Below, one piece after another: positions 1 to 10,661 of a stretch of DNA of 64,000 nt (positions are counted from its first letter, which is position 1; every line of letters begins with the position of its first letter). A program made the translations under genes and the position numbers. The notes beneath the pieces were generated by a model, which was not told the origin of the DNA, searched no databases, and was given only the letters and a program-made list of their open reading frames with translations. Source of the stretch: Symbiodinium natans (lineage: Eukaryota; Sar; Dinophyceae; Suessiales; Symbiodiniaceae); contig CAJNDS010000122.1 of the NCBI GenBank assembly GCA_905221605.1, forward strand, positions 41,001 to 105,000. The letters are read 5' to 3'.

Positions 1-134
1 GTTTAGGGTTTGGGGTTTAGGGTTTAGGGGTTAGGGTTTGGGGTTTGGGGTTTGGGGTGTAGGGTTTTCAAGCATCATTGCTTGGCATTGCATGGACCGA
101 TGCCCCGCACATTCGAGCTTTCTAGGCCCCGCGC

Positions 135-709
135 TCTTCGACGTGCCGCTGGGGGCTGGGGACGTGCTGGCCGTGCTAGGCGGGAAGTTCATCTTGGGGA
201 AAAGGGTTTAGGGTTTAGGGTTTAGAGCTCTATAGGAATTGAGGTTTTGGGTGTGGGTTTGCAAGTCTGATGGCCTAGACGATCTGGGTTTGCAGGACAG
301 GACCATTTTGGGGCAGCCTTTTCCTTTGCAGGTTTCTTTCGGCCCTGGCCAGGAAGTGCAGCAGGCCGGCTACCGCTGGTAGCATTTCTGCTTGGCCTGG
401 GCAGTCGGACGATCGGCGTGGAGAAGGACTGGACCCGAGAGCTCCCCGAATCATTGCATGTGCGTGTGCCTGGCAGAAAGATGCTTGGAGGTTCATGGGT
501 ACTTATAACCCCAATTAAAATCCACTTATAACCTACTTAGAGGACTTAGGGGCTTATAAGTACAGTTATAATTGGGTTATAAGTGCCCATGAACCTCCAA
601 GTGGGGGTCAAGTCCCTCAAATAAGGGGGCCATTTGCTGGCAGGACCTCGTGCAGCACACGCGAGCTCTTCTCGCGCTACGCCGCTTAAGGCTGGCCCAC
701 CCGCATTAG
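135..709 (+). CDS. 3' end of an unidentified gene (gene A)
   Basis: Unrecognised product. Exon-like segments lie near 140-205 (ending at a telomere-array donor G|GTTTAG), 289-380, about 418-490 and 602-709. The last two join in frame when the 111-nt inverted-repeat element 491-601 is removed: the reading runs ...LAERCLE then WGSSPSNK... and ends at the TAG at 707-709. That continuity over more than 60 codons is the main support. No domain is visible; the end is rich in Arg and Leu. The gene must begin upstream of the window. The exons before 418 are inferred only from borders and open frame. Confidence 0.35.
491..601 (+). mobile_element. Introner-like inverted-repeat element, family 2 (copy 1)
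   Basis: Ends are CTTGGAG|GTTCATGG and CCATGAACCTCCAAG|, inverted repeats of each other. The left repeat supplies a GT donor and the right one an AG acceptor, so the whole element is a 111-nt intron. The interior is rich in stretches like 'acttataa'. Related copies: 7529-7696, 21377-21544, 43501-43605, 46224-46352, and damaged ones near 53272, 54470 and 62115-62430. Confidence 0.7.
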
Positions 710-1560
710 CATAGTGCCTCCTCGACCTCTCTGCACAAACCCTAAACCCCAGACCCTTGTGTAAATAAAAGTGTCTGGCGTGTCGCGTTTCACCTGATGT
801 TCGACACCTATCACAGTGTGCCTAATGGGGACGGGGCTTCCTATTGTGCGTCCGGCTGCACAGGGTCGGGATACACCCTAAACCCTAAACCCGAAACACA
901 CAATCAAAGCTCTCCAGAGTTTGTGGAGTGGGGACTTCAGCAACCATGTACCCTGTCATATGAATCCTTCGAAGGCCCCATCAATGGTGGAGTTGAGCAA
1001 CTGTTTGCAAACGCAAAAGAGAGAAGGTGGGGTTCTTGCGCAAACAATTCTCCCAGTGGCCGGCAGGGACCTCATTAGGGTGTAGGGACTAGCAGATCAC
1101 AGCATTTGTGCCTACGGTTATGTCTTCTTTCCTTTCGCCTGCCCGGCCGACACCTCAAGCGCGGATGCAAGAAGGGTTAAAAGGTTTGGGGTTTTCGGTT
1201 TTTTTTTGGGTTCAGGGTTTAGGGCCCTAAACCCCTAAACCCTAAACTCCTAGACCCTGTTGCTGGCAGGGACCTCCTTTACACCTATGGTTCCGACCTG
1301 GTGCCAGCCTTGGAAATGGGCTCACGTTTATCTCTCTTCGTCTCCCTCTCCCTCCCTCTCCGTCTCTCTCCCTCTCAGCCCCTCTCTTAAGCGCGGGGCA
1401 GTCAGTCATGAGGTTGACAGCAACGCAGCGTGCGAAGATCAGGCAGCCAAAGGCAGCACTTGCACGTTGCAACCTTGCAACCTCTTAGAGGTTTAGGGTT
1501 TAGGGCGTTTAGGGTTTAGGGTTTAGGGTTGACAATGTGAGAACACTGGCACCACCACTG
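710..1560. other. Stretch without a supported gene
   Basis: Holds scattered TTTAGGG/CCCTAAA arrays (for example 1200-1255 and 1488-1530), a CT-rich run near 1335-1385, and open frames of 76-93 codons that run through telomere repeats. An AATAAA-like run at 767-773 follows gene A, but dinoflagellates do not depend on that signal. I see no exon I can defend. Confidence 0.4.
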
Positions 1561-1572
1561 GTGTCACCGCAG

Positions 1573-1880
1573 GAGAATGCACGAAGGATCCGGCTACGAT
1601 GTCCAGGTGTGCGCTCTCGTGCTACAACAGGACCCTCAACCTTCGACATAAGTTGAGCACCTTGCTGCTTTGGCGCAGGACACAGCCGACTCTACTGCAA
1701 TGGAAGGGTAAGACAGCTGACACCTCAGTTCTCTTCGGCTTTTGCTTGACGTGGCTGTCCAGGCGGCTAGACGTATACAATGTGTCTTGGGCGGAGCTGA
1801 CTGTCACGAGGTGTCCTTCTTTCCACAAGCTGCAGCCAGCGCAAACCTCTCGGAGGTGACACTGGTCATCCTGGAACAGG
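1573..1880 (+). pseudogene. Unidentified exon-like segments with an in-frame stop
   Basis: After an AG at 1571-1572 one frame reads HEGSGYDVQVCALVLQQ, meets a TAA near 1650, and continues in the same frame as VEHLAALAQDTADS. A second segment (about 1740-1880) reads LLDVAVQAARRIQCVLGGAD and then SANLSEVTLVILEQ before a GT. The composition is protein-like, but I recognise no family. The in-frame stop suggests a decayed exon, a missed short intron or a sequence error. Confidence 0.25.
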
Positions 1881-2047
1881 TGCTTCGTTCAGCAGCATCT
1901 TGCAACCCTAAACAGCATCTTGCAACCCTGAATCCTAGAACTGGTGCGGTGTTCAGCAGCATCTTGCGGCCCTGAGCAACATCGTGCTACCCCAAGCCCT
2001 AGGCCCGATAAGCCCGGCCAGTGTGAGAGTCGAAGCCCCAAGCCCAG

Positions 2048-2272
2048 CATGTCAACGTCCTTCTTTTTCTTGGCAAGGATGGCCTCGCACCAGCAGACCG
2101 TGCGAGAGAGCTAGCACGGCCCCAAGGGTGGTGCCAATCAGAAGATTGCATATGCAATGGTGACATAAAAGATAATCGGGAAAGTGCCAGCAATTGTATG
2201 AAGAAGAGCACGAATACCAAACGCTTATATTTTTGATGACCATCGTCGTATATAACAATATGCCTAGTCACT
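2048..2272 (+). CDS. Possible ankyrin-type exon
   Basis: One open frame reads HVNVLLFLGKDGLAPADRAR, which resembles the end of one ankyrin repeat and the start of the next (V-x-LLL then DGLTPADxAR). It continues to a TGA near 2270. An AG at 2046-2047 could be the acceptor. It may belong to the ankyrin gene that follows. Supported only by the motif and open frame. Confidence 0.3.
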
Positions 2273-2477
2273 CCAGGGGACCTCTGAAGCTGCAAGCAAA
2301 GATGTTGGCGTTTACAAGGATAGAAGGAGCCTGATCGCCGAATGTCAAACCCAACCCCTCAAGGGACCCTAGACCCTAAACCCTAAACCCTAAACCCTAA
2401 ACCCTAAACCCTAAACCTAAACCCCAAACCCACTGCATAAGGCGGAACATCCCAATGGGCATGGTAAGTGAGCCAAG

Positions 2478-5400
2478 GCCCCCATCACTGCGAAGCTGGA
2501 GGCCGAGCTCGCCCCAGGATCCGCCGTCTGGAGTCTGGATCGGCTCAAGCTCCAGGAGAGGTTTTTTTTAAGAAGATTCTGTTAAAACCCTTTTTTTTTG
2601 AGAGGGTTTTTCGAAGACCCTCTTTTTAAGAACCCTCCTCTGCTCCAGGGTGTTTAAACACCCTCTCCTCTGCTCCAGGGTTTTTGAAGACCCTCTTCTG
2701 CTGCAGGGCGCCACGGCCCAGGAGGCCGAGCCCAGGGACCCGCCGGAGGAAGGCAAGCCAGAAAAGAAGCCACTAGGCCCTTTTGGGACATTTTTGTATA
2801 TATTTTGCCTTTTAGGGAGGTTTAAGAGGTCCTTTTGGGGACATTTTGTTTGCATTTTCCCTCTTTGGGGGGGTTTAAGAGGATCATATTCAGGAAAATT
2901 TTTCGTCCTAGGCCAGTCATGATAACTGTGCCGGCTGGCGGCTTGGTGTTTCTCAAGCGCGTCCACGTGGCCACCCAATGGTCCCGCGACGTGGCTTGCC
3001 ACTTGGTCATAGTTGGGTATCATTTTTATACTGTTAAGGGCACTTGAACCCAAGAAGGAATATAGTTTTAAGGGTACTTAAACCTAATAAGGAATACACA
3101 TTTTTAGATTTTTTAATACGATCCCAACCATGAACTAGGCCACATCTACTTGCGCGTCCCAGGGCCGCCGGCAAAGATGCGGCCGGCTTGGCCCCTCTCA
3201 GTCGAGGCAGCACAGCAGCTAGGTAGGCCTTTGGGACATTTTCCTATATTTTTCTACCCTTTTTTTGAGTTTAAGAGGACTAAATTCAGGAGTATATTTT
3301 GCACAGGGCTTTTATAAACGGCCATCCGAGGCAGCTGCAGCGAGCAGCAACAGAAGAACTTCAGCGCCTGGGAGCCATGCGCCTCTCGGGCGCCGTCCTC
3401 TCAGAGATGCGCTTCATCGACGCGAGCGTGGCCGCCTACGGCGCGCGCGAGATAGGCGAGCTCCGACCCATCCCCATGTGTGTGGGATTTTTTTCGAGAA
3501 TAGGGGACCCCCCAAGATAGGTCCCCAAATAGTAGGATCCCCTTATAGTGAGGACCCGAATAAGGTAGCTTAATTTCGGAAACCCCCCAATGTTCCCTTT
3601 TTTGCCAGGAAGGGTCGCAAGTTTCGGCTCGCAATGACAAGCAGGGTTTTAGGGTTTTAGGGTTTCTGGGTTTTTGGGTTTTTGGGTTTCTGGGTTTCTG
3701 GGTTTAGGGGGCTCGATGCATCCCAGCTCCCGATTCTAGAGTATATCTCCCTTGTGAGCCTCAGCGGCACCACTAGAACGTACAGCCCCCCCCCCCCCCC
3801 CCCCCCCCCCTAAACCCGAAACCCGAAACTCTATGTGCAGGTGCGCGGCGCCTCGCGAGGGCGTTTGGCGCTCCGGTGGCCGCATTGGGCTCTGCCGGGC
3901 GCCGCGTCCGCCTTGGGCAAATGGTTTTCGACATTACTAATATAGGTGCTTCCGAAAATGGGGGTACCCTTTTGGGGGTTCCCCTTAAGGGGATTCTAGC
4001 TAGTACATTTATAAACGGACCATAAGGGAAAACCATTTTTCATGACTCCGGCCCCGGTAGACTCTTGGGATATTTTGTATTATCCCTTATGTGGGTGTAA
4101 CCGGATCACATTCCGGAGCATGGTTCAGAGGGTTTTAAGGGCCATCCTTGCTCATCTGTTTAAGGCGTATCTCTGGGTTGGTAGCCTTTGGCTGGAAATG
4201 GCACCCCAGGGTTCTCAAAAGGATGCTGAAAACCGGGTTTAGGGGTTAATGCAAAGAAGGGCTGAGTTCTAGAGCTGGAGCACAAAAGGGTTTACTTGAG
4301 GATTGGGTTTAGGGTTTAGGGTTCAGGGTTTAGGGTTTAGGGTTGTGCCGCAGTTGTTTGAAGTGTTGCAAAACTATCCCAGGCCAGACTGGTGTCGATG
4401 CAGGCCTCGGAAGAATCAGGACTTGGCATACGAGGTGGGCGCGCTCAGCCTCATGGCTGCTGGGCTTCAACTGGGAGTTTACGAAAATAGGGGACCCCTA
4501 AAAAAGGACCCCTTAATAGTAGGATCCCCTTATAATTGTGGACCCCACCAATGAGGTACCCCTATTTTTGGAAAACCTCAACTGAAGAGCCAAAAGCAAT
4601 TTGAACTCCTAACTCCAACTGATACGGGATTCCACTGTCAGTTGCCAAAGTTACCTAGAAGACTCTAAGGGGATCCCTAACGTCAGAACATCCTGTGAAA
4701 CCCGAGCTCGGAGGAAGCCCACCACCTTGTGCGTGTAAGGCCATGTTCATGCAGGCAGTGCACAGTCCCAGGAATCAATGTGCCTCAGCGAAAATGGTGA
4801 TGAGCGATAAGGTGCGCCCACGCGGCCTCTCTTTGCACCAGCTTCTTTTCCTCCTTCCTACGCCCTACTCATCCCTATTCCCTAAATCCTAATGATTTTT
4901 TCAGATTAGTGTAGTACAATATGTTAATATATTATATATATATATATACATATATATAGATATATATATATATAGATATGTATATATATATATATATATG
5001 GCATTCATCTAATATTCATGTATTAGAAGTCTCATACAGCGTTTCCTTTTTCTCCGCAGATCCGAGGCACGCTTCCGCCCTGCACAGGAACGGACAAGCT
5101 GGTGGCTGTGGCCATCGCCGAGTTGCGCAAGCAGCCTCCACGACCTAAGTTAGCCTATCGTTCTGTTTAGGGTTTAGGGTTTAGGGTTTAGGGTTATTAG
5201 TTATTAGGGTTTAGGGTAAAGGTCCCGTCGCACCCTAGTTGTTCTGCATCCCTGTACAGGGCGCAGGAATTCGGAGCGCCTGAAGCTTCTTGCCCCCAAA
5301 CTGCGTAGGAATTAGGGGACTTCGTGCATGCTTGATCCTAAACCCTAAACCCTAAACCCTACAACCCTACAACCCTACAACCCTACAACCCTAAACCCTA

Positions 5401-6135
5401 AACCCTAAACCCTAAACCCTAAACCCTAAACCCTAAACCCTAAACCCTAAACCCTAAACCAACCCAAAACCCTAAACCCTAAACCCCAAACCCCAAACCC
5501 CAAACCCTGAGGCTGCTGTCAGGGAACGCAAGCGCCGATCTCCCGCCCCAAGCACTCAGAGACCTCGGCTGCCTCCGGCTCTCGGACCAGCGAACGCTGT
5601 TGCATGCGGCCCTTGGGCGCAAGGACATCTGAAGCTTACTGTTGGTTAACTAGCAGGGAATGAGGGAACTAGGGGCCCTATGTATGCCCTTTAAGGGGCT
5701 ATATAGGGTACCTCATTCCCCCATTCCCTGCTAACCAACAGTAAGAAGGTGCAATAAGGGTTCGACGTAGCGTGCAACTTCCTGAAGAAACTGAGTCTAC
5801 AAGCAACTTGACACAAGGCGCAATGTCGAGAGAGCTGTTCAAACTTCCAGAATGCGAGTCAAACAGGCTAGAACACCTCCGACTTCCAAAGAATGGCAAC
5901 CACACCTCTAGGACTTGCAGCTGGCTCGGGCCGTCTTGCGAAGCCAGGGCCACGGCGGCCTTTTTTGCCGCGACTCCGAGGGCCGCACGGTGCTCCATCA
6001 TGCGGCTGCAGGCGGCAGCCGCGCATCAGAGCTTCAGGGCCGCGAGGCTGTACCCCGCCTGTCAGCAAGCTATAGCGTAGTGGTGGCGTGTGCACGCATG
6101 TACTGATGTAATGTGTAGTTATAATATATATATAT

Positions 6136-6166
<31 letters not shown>

Positions 6167-6974
6167 CATACACATATACATATACATATATATATATACA
6201 TACACATATATATATATATATGTATATATATATATTGAACACACGCCATTACATGCAGGTTTGGGTTCGTCAGCGTGCGGGTGTCGCGCAGTTGTAGTCG
6301 ACAACGTCCGTGCAGGCGAACCTGTCTGGTGCTCTGCAGCCCCGCGTGAATGCCAGCGCGGCCACTGAATGGGTCCCTTTGTTATAGTGAGGTAACATTT
6401 TCCATTTTTAAGGGTTACTTCAACTAAGTAAGGAATAAACCAAAATTTGATCTTCAATACTATCCCAACCATGACCTAGACTAGGTTCTGTCCCAGATGC
6501 ACTCCCATGCTCCAGACATGGTGCTGGCGACAGACTCTGCAGGGCGTTCGGCGGCATTTTCCGCCGAGGATGCTGCCACGCTCAGGCTCCTGAGGCAGGC
6601 GCCTCAAAACCTGGACCTGGGAGCCACTGACATCGCGGGCCGGGGTTTGGTTTGGTATGCAGCGGCTCTGAAACGGAACCCGATTCTGGTCGAGCTCCTC
6701 TGCGAGGAGGGCGACCTGCCCCCGAGGCGCAACGAGTCTGGTGCCGCCAACGCCACAGTGCCGGCCCGAACACCCGGTCCAAAGGCCAAGAAAGCCTTGG
6801 AAGCAGGTGCCCAAGATCCGAGAGCATCGCCCTTCCTGGCCGCCGTGCGGCAGCATGCAGGGCTGCAGTGCACAGGCCTGGCGAAGGTCCCGCCGGAGCA
6901 GATTGCGGAGACCTGGGACGTGCTGGCCCACTGTGGAGGCTTGGAGAGAGCGAAAAAGAGAGAGAGAGAGAGAG

Positions 6975-7005
<31 letters not shown>

Positions 7006-7105
7006 GGAAGTGCTTGTCGAACGTCGTGTTTTCATTCTAAGACGGGACCTTCTTCCAAACTAGGTGATGGGAGGCCAGATGAAGCGCCTTCGGCTAAAGT
7101 ATTGA
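2478..7105 (+). CDS. Ankyrin-repeat protein gene in many short exons (gene B)
   Basis: Exon-like segments: 2478-2560, 2707-2790, about 2937-3004, 3139-3222, 3307-3475, 3609-3644, 3841-3923, 4354-4477, 5060-5164, 5260-5304, 5523-5632, 5921-6050, 6485-6950 and 7064-7105 (TGA). Ankyrin repeats are clear in three: [13 protein letters not shown] near 5595, [15 protein letters not shown] near 5965 and [20 protein letters not shown] near 6640. Borders are often a telomere-array donor (G|GTTTAG at 5165) or an inverted-repeat element. Ankyrin repeats bind other proteins; the role here is unknown. Frames were not proven across every junction, so this may be more than one gene, and the 5' end is not defined. 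Confidence 0.5.
3004..3136 (+). mobile_element. Inverted-repeat element, family 10
   Basis: Begins TCATAGTTGGG and ends CCCAACCATGA, with an AT-rich interior that repeats 'agggtacttaaacc..aataaggaata'. A second copy ends at 6485. Each lies between ankyrin-gene exons, and an AG follows the right end. The exact donor of this copy is unclear. Confidence 0.5.
3487..3583 (+). mobile_element. Inverted-repeat element, family 3 (copy 1)
   Basis: Core: a TTCGAGAATAGGGGACCCC left arm, then 'tagtaggatcccctta', and a right arm 'atttcggaaaccccc'. The same layout recurs at 4480-4580, 11190-11290, 16322-16428, 19304-19415 and 38396-38500. In the 19.3-kb copy the element is exactly one intron. Confidence 0.55.
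3920..4040 (+). mobile_element. Inverted-repeat element between ankyrin-gene exons
   Basis: AAATGGTTTTC at the left is matched by GAAAACCATTT at the right. The left arm gives a donor, ATG|GTTTTC, directly after an exon reading RRVRLGQM. The interior carries GGGGGTACCC and paired 'ccccttaagggg' runs. Confidence 0.5.
4480..4580 (+). mobile_element. Inverted-repeat element, family 3 (copy 2)
   Basis: Starts TTTACGAAAATAGGGGACCC and ends with its inverse, 'ggtacccctatttttggaaaacc'. It follows an exon reading [19 protein letters not shown]. Confidence 0.55.
4925..5000. repeat. (AT)n microsatellite
   Basis: A run of 'atatat' with interspersed 'agatat' and 'gtatat' units, within an intron upstream of the 5060 exon. 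Confidence 0.8.
5336..5515 (-). repeat. CCCTAAA telomere-type array
   Basis: About 180 bp of CCCTAAA, with four CCCTACAA-type variants near 5360-5392 and CCCCAAA variants at the end. It lies inside the ankyrin gene, between exons ending 5304 and starting 5523, so it is not a chromosome end. Confidence 0.9.
5634..5746 (+). mobile_element. Inverted-repeat element, family 7
   Basis: CTTACTGTTGGTTA at the left, TAACCAACAGTAAG at the right: a near-perfect terminal inverted repeat of more than 20 bp, with an inner 'gggaatga...tcattccc' pair. It directly follows the ankyrin exon reading [12 protein letters not shown] diverged relative is at 26512-26655. Confidence 0.65.
6120..6238. repeat. (TA)n/(CA)n microsatellite
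   Basis: Mixed 'tatata', 'cacaca' and 'tacata' units inside an intron of the ankyrin gene. Open frames here encode only Ile/Tyr repeats and are not genes. Confidence 0.85.
6946..7005. repeat. (GA)n/(GAAA)n microsatellite
   Basis: GAGAGA followed by GAAAGAAAG units, directly at the 3' edge of the long ankyrin exon. The exon border must be at or just before it. Confidence 0.8.
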
Positions 7106-7427
7106 GCTCAATCCTAAACCCTAAACCCTAAAAACCCTAACAACCCCAAACACCCTAAACCTAGTTGTATTTAAAATGCAAGAACCCTTCGGGACGAGGC
7201 TCCTTGGGAGGCAAGGCTTCACGGCGACCCTTTGAAATCAAAGTGATCCTGAACCCTAAAGCCTAAAGCCGAAACCCGAAACAAACATTCCATTGAAGTG
7301 AATCCTGGTGGGCTGGTGGCTGTCTGTCACCTAATTTGGGGCCTCTTTTTTGCGCAAGGAAAACTGAAGCAGTCAAGAGGTCACACCCTGGAGAGCCCAA
7401 CAGCTTCCTTTCCTGGGCCGTAGGCTT

Positions 7428-7780
7428 CCAAAACTTCCCAAGAAGCTCTCAGTTTCCATCTCAGCGGAACAATGTCATTGCAAACTTGGCTCGGAATGGT
7501 TTTTGCCTCAGAAGGTCGGTACTTGGAGGTTCATTGGGTAGTTGTAAGTAGGGTTATAAGTATGGTAACTATACTGTACTTATAGCCCTTCTTAGAGTAC
7601 TCATAACCCTACTTATAAGTATGGTAACTAAACTGTAGTTATACCCCTGCTTGGAGTACTCATAACCCTAGTTACAACTACCCATGAACCTCCAAGTATA
7701 CCGTACCTCACCGCCCCCCTCCATGGCCAGGGAAACACCCAGGTGACCTGGATGCGCTGCTCGACACAACCTAATTGGGC
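7428..7780 (+). CDS. Two exons of an unidentified gene joined by an introner (gene C)
   Basis: The left exon (about 7428-7528) reads SKTSQEALSFHLSG then MSLQTWLGMVFASEGRYLE. After the element 7529-7696 is removed the frame continues YTVPHRPPPWPGKHPG and DLDALLDTT, then TAA near 7770. Codon phase is kept exactly at GAG|GTTCAT...CCAAG|TAT. No family is recognised. The reading could continue by a GT donor after HPG (near 7743) instead of stopping. Confidence 0.4.
7529..7696 (+). mobile_element. Introner-like element, family 2 (copy 2)
   Basis: Left end CTTGGAG|GTTCATTGGG, right end CCCATGAACCTCCAAG|. At 168 nt it is longer than copy 1 because the inner 'actaaactg...gagtactcataaccctac' unit is present twice. 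It forms a phase-0 intron between exons reading RYLE and YTVP. Confidence 0.7.
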
Positions 7781-7804
7781 TACTGGCTGCGGACGATCGG
7801 TATT

Positions 7805-7902
7805 GCTTGGGATCTTCCCCTTATACTAACGGTCCTTCTAGTGCCACTATTGTAACCCGTATTCAGGACTGTTCGTATAAGGGGGAACATTCCAAGGTGT
7901 TG
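7805..7902 (+). mobile_element. Inverted-repeat element, family 1 (copy 1)
   Basis: Left arm TTGGGATCTTCCCCTTATAC, inner 'actaacggtcc', right arm 'gggggaacattccaag'. The flanks GTATTGCT and GTGTTGCT look like an 8-bp target duplication with one mismatch. Other copies: 11963-12056, 45485-45592, 47885-48004, 51784-51861, 54603-54718, 59218-59360, 59931-60033, and partial ones near 47311 and 62870. Confidence 0.65.
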
Positions 7903-9640
7903 CTCTTGCTTGCTTTCCGTAGAGTCTTGCACTGTTAGCATGGGCATGGATTGTAGCAAGTCGAAGACTTAGTCAGACGGCGTTTCACCATCGCAGGCCG
8001 GAAGCTTGCACTACCCTTGCCTATAACCCGTAGAAGAACCCCTGTATAGGGTTGACTATGGATTGTAGGGCCGAATAGCCCATCCTGGTAGCCTCCCTCA
8101 CATCGCACGGCTCTTCTCGCCCCGCATACACCCGAGGCAAAGCTCGTGGCTGGCTGGTGCGAAGCGACCGCCCAGGCCTGGCCAAGCGATAAAAACTCCG
8201 GGCCCCGAAACTAGCTATAACCCTAAACTCTCAACCTAAAGCCCTGGAGATAATTTTCTACAATCGAGACCCCATGGAGCCCAACAATTTGGGCCAACAT
8301 CCCACCTGAATTGATCGTGGCCACTTCTCTCAATGATGGCCAGCTCTTTTTACGAAGCAATCGATCAACACATAAGCCCATCAATCAACCTTAGAATTCG
8401 ATCACCACACTATTTGCCTTGCTAAATAGATGGCAGAGCGAGAGGTAAAAAAAGACGGAAAACACTAACGAAAGGAATAAGTCAACGCGGGGAAGGGAGA
8501 ACAAGGAACAAGGGAAGACCGCGAGTGAGAGAGAAATCGTCGAAGACAGCTATTTAAAGTACGATTGCTACTGTTTTTGCTGCAACCAGTACGGTTCTTA
8601 CTTTTCCCGTATTTCCGGTAATTCATTGTATTAGACAGTGGTTGTGCTAGTAGTGGTGGCCATCGTTGTCGTAGTAGTAGAGAAGTCCTCCTGCTACAAC
8701 TATTACTCCTCCTACTTACGGATACTATGATTACAATGACTACTTTGCCTTTTGTGTTTGAACATACGTTTTAAGCTCAGTGGGCATGTTCGCGCTCGTA
8801 ATGCTGCTATCATTCTCAACTTATTTTTGTGTTTGTGTTGATTTCCTAATGATCCTTAGGGACTGGATAGGCCTTTAACCTTTCTGTTTACATAGAATCC
8901 TACTGTATCTAAAAGGTTAACCTGTTTAGGGCTAGGACACGCGGCCCCCGAGGATCCTGTTTAAGCAAAAAAGGATGTAAGGGCAACTTTCAGGTTTCTT
9001 CTTGGCTGCACCCTCTTATATTTTACGTTCGATTAACGTAAGGAGGAAAGGACTTCAAAGCTTACCCCCCAGGTCTGACGCGGCAATTAGGGACTCAGGT
9101 CCCTTATGCCTCCCTTGCTAGTTCGCTCTTTAAGAGACTTTGTAGTCCCCCCCCCCCCCACCCCCCCCAGAGAGATCTTGTGTCCTTATATACCCCCTGC
9201 CCCTCCCCCTAGATGACCCTGTAGGGGAAGGTGTCTACTTCGCCTTGCAAAGCAGGTAGACAAGCTTGGGCCGCTGGAGGGTCGAGGCGGCGGCGAAAAA
9301 GGTGGCACAGCCGTGTTGTTCAAGGGCCCGGAGTGGCCCTTATTTCCTTTTTTTAGGGGTTGGGGTTCTAAAAAGGGCACCCTTTTTATTCCTAGGTTGC
9401 TCCTGGGTCTAGTGTTCATGTGCCACACGATCAAGAGCCCGCTTTGCTTGCAGCTTCTGTGACCGGCCGTGGGCTCAGGGTTGCGGGCTTGGGCGAACTG
9501 TAGCATATGTCGGATGGCTCCAGCTATAAAGCGTCCAGGTGATGAGTACACACTTCATACCTTGCTGCAAGCCTCCCGAGGGTTTAGGGTTTAGGGCTTA
9601 GGGCTTAGGGTTTAGGGTTTAGGGTTTAGGGTTTAGGGTC
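7903..9640. other. Probable intergenic stretch
   Basis: Between 8250 and 9180 there are no telomere arrays and base composition is more even, unlike the intron-rich parts. It contains a family-4 inverted-repeat copy (8862-8946, 'cctttaacc...aaggttaacc'), a poly-C tract at 9148-9170, and a piece of family-6-like sequence near 9335-9405. A 121-codon minus-strand frame (9186-9551) crosses that repeat and has no recognisable domain, so I do not call it. Confidence 0.35.
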
Positions 9641-9654
9641 CCAAACCCATGAAG

Positions 9655-10570
9655 CCAACTTGCACCCCGCTGTAAATGCCGCCTCCTCCCTTTCTGTGAA
9701 TGGAGACGCGGCCGCACGCAACCATGTCCGTGCCTTCTCCCCCCTGCGACTGCCTGGAGGAGCCAATTTGCCGGGTTTCTGGTCCGAAACCCTAAACCCT
9801 AAACCCTAAACCCTAAACCCTAAACCCTAAACCCTAAACCCTAAACCCTAAACCCTAAACCCTAAACCCTAAACCCTAAACCCTAAACCCGACCCTAAAC
9901 CTTAAACCCTAAACCCAATTTCCCTGCAGAGTGTCCGAGAGGTCAGCTAAGCGGGTGGCAAAAAAAAACCAATCAGAGGGCCACCCTGATCCCGAAGTAC
10001 ACCCCCCCAAAAAAAGGAGAATTCTGGACCCCTAAACCCTAAACCCTAAACCCTAAACCCTCACGGCTTCGGAGGGTGTAGCAAGCCCAGACAAAGCTCC
10101 CAAACCTATTAGTTATAAGGCGCCCTTGAGCTGCAAGCCAAGTAAGTGGTGGTATTGGGTATTGATAGATACGACCCCTAAGGGTGCATGTACCTCATGG
10201 TTATGTGCTCGGGCCTTAAAGTCCCTAAATGGGAGGTACCTCAAGGCCCAAGCAAATTCCCTGTTTAGGTAGTTACATGGAATCTTAGGGGATTATATGA
10301 GTGATCATAAACACCAAGCAGGGAAAGGAATTTGGAAGAAGTCCCAGTCGGCCAGGGAAGCCAATGGCACCCAGGTATAAGGTACGGTATAACCCCCTAA
10401 CCCCTAAACCCTAAACCCTAAACCCTAAACCCGATATTTACAAACAGGGTCCCAGGTATCAGAGAGCACTGCTCCCTGTGCCAGACATCAGCTTTTCTAG
10501 GGAGGCCCCCTCAGAGTGACGTGTACGGTGCCAGCTCGGGAGCGCCCAAACCGAATACCGGACCTTTAGT
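9655..10570 (+). CDS. Exon-like segments upstream of the RING-CH gene
   Basis: Open segments with splice-like borders: 9655-9785 (ARNHVRAFSPLRLPGG), 9935-10032 (SERSAKRVAKKNQSE then a basic PPKKRRILD run, its TAA supplied by a CCCTAAA array) and 10491-10560 (SDVYGASSGAPKPNTG). They could be N-terminal exons of the RING-CH protein. The middle one overlaps a short dispersed motif (GGGTGGCAAAAA), which lowers trust. Confidence 0.2.
9785..9916 (-). repeat. CCCTAAA telomere-type array
   Basis: Almost pure CCCTAAA for about 110 bp, then a few variants. Intronic or intergenic, upstream of the RING-CH exons. Confidence 0.9.
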
Positions 10571-10661
10571 ACCTCAAACCCTAAACCCTAAACCCTGAAC
10601 CCTAAACCCTAAACCCTGAACCTTAATTGCCACATTCCATATTTGCCTTCCTTCCCCCAAG

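Noticed and set aside
1-60. A chromosome end, because the window opens with TTTAGGG-type repeat
   Set aside because: The array is short and irregular, and about a hundred similar arrays occur throughout, in both orientations.
5868-6472. Frames of 92-124 codons rich in Ile/Tyr on both strands
   Set aside because: They translate the (TA)n/(CA)n microsatellite.
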